Position numbers and translations under genes: made by a program
Shown: positions 62,486-64,000 of the stretch, one piece after another
How positions within the stretch are numbered: the stretch's first letter is position 1
How the letters are laid out: each line of letters opens with the position of its first letter
The notes under the pieces: generated by a model
Told to the model about the DNA's origin: nothing
Databases searched by the model: none
Seen by the model: the letters and a program-made list of their open reading frames with translations, nothing else
Source of the DNA: Lobulomyces angularis
Taxonomy: Eukaryota > Chytridiomycota > Chytridiomycetes > Lobulomycetales > Lobulomycetaceae
Reading direction: 5' to 3'
NCBI GenBank assembly: GCA_027604685.1
Contig: JADHYX010000001.1
Location: forward strand, 5,045 to 69,044
DNA length: 64,000 nt

Positions 62486-64000
62486 TCAAACAATATTGTT
62501 AACACTTCCTAAACTCAAATTATTATTGTTTAAGGATTTTACCCCCGCTAAATCTCCTACAACGCTCTCCAAGAAAAAGTATGGAATTATATTCTTTTTT
62601 TTAATATTTTCTAGCTCTACCGAGTCAATCAACTAAAAAAAAATTTGCAGATAATTTATTTATTAATTGTAAAAAAAAAATAAATCAGTTTACCCTTTTC
62701 AAAACTGAAATAGAAGAGTTCAACTGTTTTGAGTTAAAATCTTTTTCATAACTTTTTTGTTTCATTCGAAGCAAAATAGTTCCAGTTATCTTCACTGTCT
62801 CTGTTAAAATTAACTCCTTATCCTCTTTTTTAGAAAATTGGGGATTGTTTCGAGTTGCATTAAGGAGTGTTAAGAAACCAGTCGTAATGTATTGTCCATT
62901 GTTCTCCAAACCTAGTTTTAAAGAGTTAAAAATTATTACTTTTGTATTTCCTCTAATTTACCATCTATTGTGGGGTTATAGATAGCAGTTTCATCAACTG
63001 CCAAATACCATAACGAAGCGGCAAAAAAAGTGGGTAGTGTATCCCAAATAGCATGATCCAAAACATCGTTCACTAAACAAGCAGCTTTTGATATCCCATC
63101 AAAGAATGATTTGGTTTCATAACTATTAATTCCAAGCAAGTCTGCCACATGGTCAAAGTCCTATTGTTGTAAACATATAAAACACATATATTTTTAAACT
63201 GCATTACCGCCAAAGGTTCTGCAACATCACTACTCATTAACTTTTCATTACTAACAGCTGTCATAAAAGTCATCAAAGTTGCGTTGTTATCAGAAATAAC
63301 AGTTGAGATTGCTTTATAAATTAGTTTCCGAAATTCCATTATTACCCCAAATGAAATAAATTTTAGATTTGTTTCCTTAATCACTAATAAAATCAAAAAA
63401 AAAAATAAAGTTAGTTTAATTTTTTTAAGTTGTTTAATTAATTACTTTTTAATTTTTTTATTAAATCCACTGATTTTATCTCATCAAACCAAAATTTTTT
63501 TAAATTTTCTAAACTATCTTGATTTTGTGCCAAGACCTCCTAAAACACAATGTTAAAAAAAATCCAAATATATCAAACCTTTATTATTATTGCAAGTTGA
63601 ACCACTGTAACCAATAATCTTTCGTCTAAAAAGCTTATACCTTGAGGCCCAGTGATTTCACATAGCGCGCAAAGCTCTAAACAAGATAGAAATTATTCCT
63701 TTACTACCTTATAATAACTAATAATTTAAACCTGTAAAATCAGTATATTGCTCAACATGTATTTGAGGGGAGGCTTTACTGAAAAGTATTGATTTGTCAG
63801 ATGATAAAACAATACTTGCAGAATGCATTTTTGTAGATAGCAATTCCACATACCTAAAGAAAATTAAATTTACAATCTATCAAAATTATCAAAATTATAC
63901 CAGTAAGTGTAAATTAGTAAAACAGATGGTGAAAAATTGGTTGCTCTGGAAAGTTTTTCTTTTTTTTGTTGTTTATAGCTGTTATTACTATTAAGTGAAA
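62486..64000 (-). CDS. NCKAP1: NAP1/NCKAP1 (HEM family), SCAR/WAVE complex subunit, 3' half
   Basis: The C-terminal part of the HEM protein that, with Sra1/CYFIP, Abi, Brk1 and SCAR, forms the WAVE regulatory complex controlling Arp2/3 actin nucleation. Matches to the family order: LELCALCEITGPQGISFLDE, EVLAQNQDSLENLKKFWFD, NLKFISFGVIMEFRKLIYKA, ADLLGINSYETKSFF, TLPTFFAASLWYLAVDETA and YNPTIDGKLEEIQKGLENN, ending ...IPYFFLESVVGDL near a TGA at 62486-62488. At least seven introns splice in frame. The gene runs off the right edge of the window, so the N-terminal half is not seen. Confidence 0.85.

Overview
The window is eukaryotic nuclear DNA from a very AT-rich, intron-dense genome. Most genes are split by short spliceosomal introns (mostly about 36-65 nt, GT...AG), intergenic spaces are a few hundred bases, and the standard genetic code fits throughout (TAA, TAG and TGA all serve as stops). 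The gene set suggests a flagellated, early-diverging fungus. A Zn(II)2Cys6 binuclear-cluster transcription factor, Pho80-type cyclins and an Epl1-like NuA4 subunit sit beside flagellar genes (CEP104, a CDKL kinase, an ERICH3-like protein) and genes that most crown fungi have lost (presenilin, the SCAR/WAVE subunit NAP1/NCKAP1). A Rozella-like (Cryptomycota) or chytrid genome is my inference; the sequence does not name the species. Two short N runs (10108-10116 and 31381-31390) mark assembly gaps.

Layout. 1-12 kb, all on +: 3' part of an unrecognised helical protein, CEP104, an ERICH3-like protein with a long Ser/Lys repeat tail, a BMT5-like rRNA methyltransferase, then two doubtful small genes. 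12.7-21.1 kb: a USP5-type deubiquitinase (+) convergent with a CDKL-type kinase (-), then two cyclin-box genes lying tail to tail. 22-28.8 kb: a secreted DOMON/cytochrome b561 membrane protein (-) divergent from a polyproline protein (+) whose proline-rich part is coded by a tandem array of nearly identical 36-nt exons separated by nearly identical introns. 29-38 kb: a secretory-pathway glycosyltransferase (-), carnitine acetyltransferase (+), a secreted M28 aminopeptidase (+) and a gamma-glutamylcyclotransferase-like (AIG2) protein (-). 38.8-46.8 kb: the ribosome-biogenesis GTPase BMS1 (-) divergent from mitochondrial EF-G2 (+). 47-64 kb, all on -: Epl1, a PH-domain protein, presenilin, a small MYND zinc-finger protein, an unrecognised possibly mitochondrial protein, a short coiled-coil protein resembling MBIP, the Zn2Cys6 factor, and the 3' half of NAP1/NCKAP1.

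How they fit together. CEP104, the CDKL kinase and the ERICH3-like protein point to a motile cilium (zoospore flagellum). NAP1 and perhaps the polyproline protein point to Arp2/3-type actin control. BMS1 and BMT5 serve rRNA maturation, and EF-G2 and carnitine acetyltransferase point to a working mitochondrion. The strongest unusual signal is the polyproline exon array at 26580-27145, which includes a two-unit higher-order duplication.
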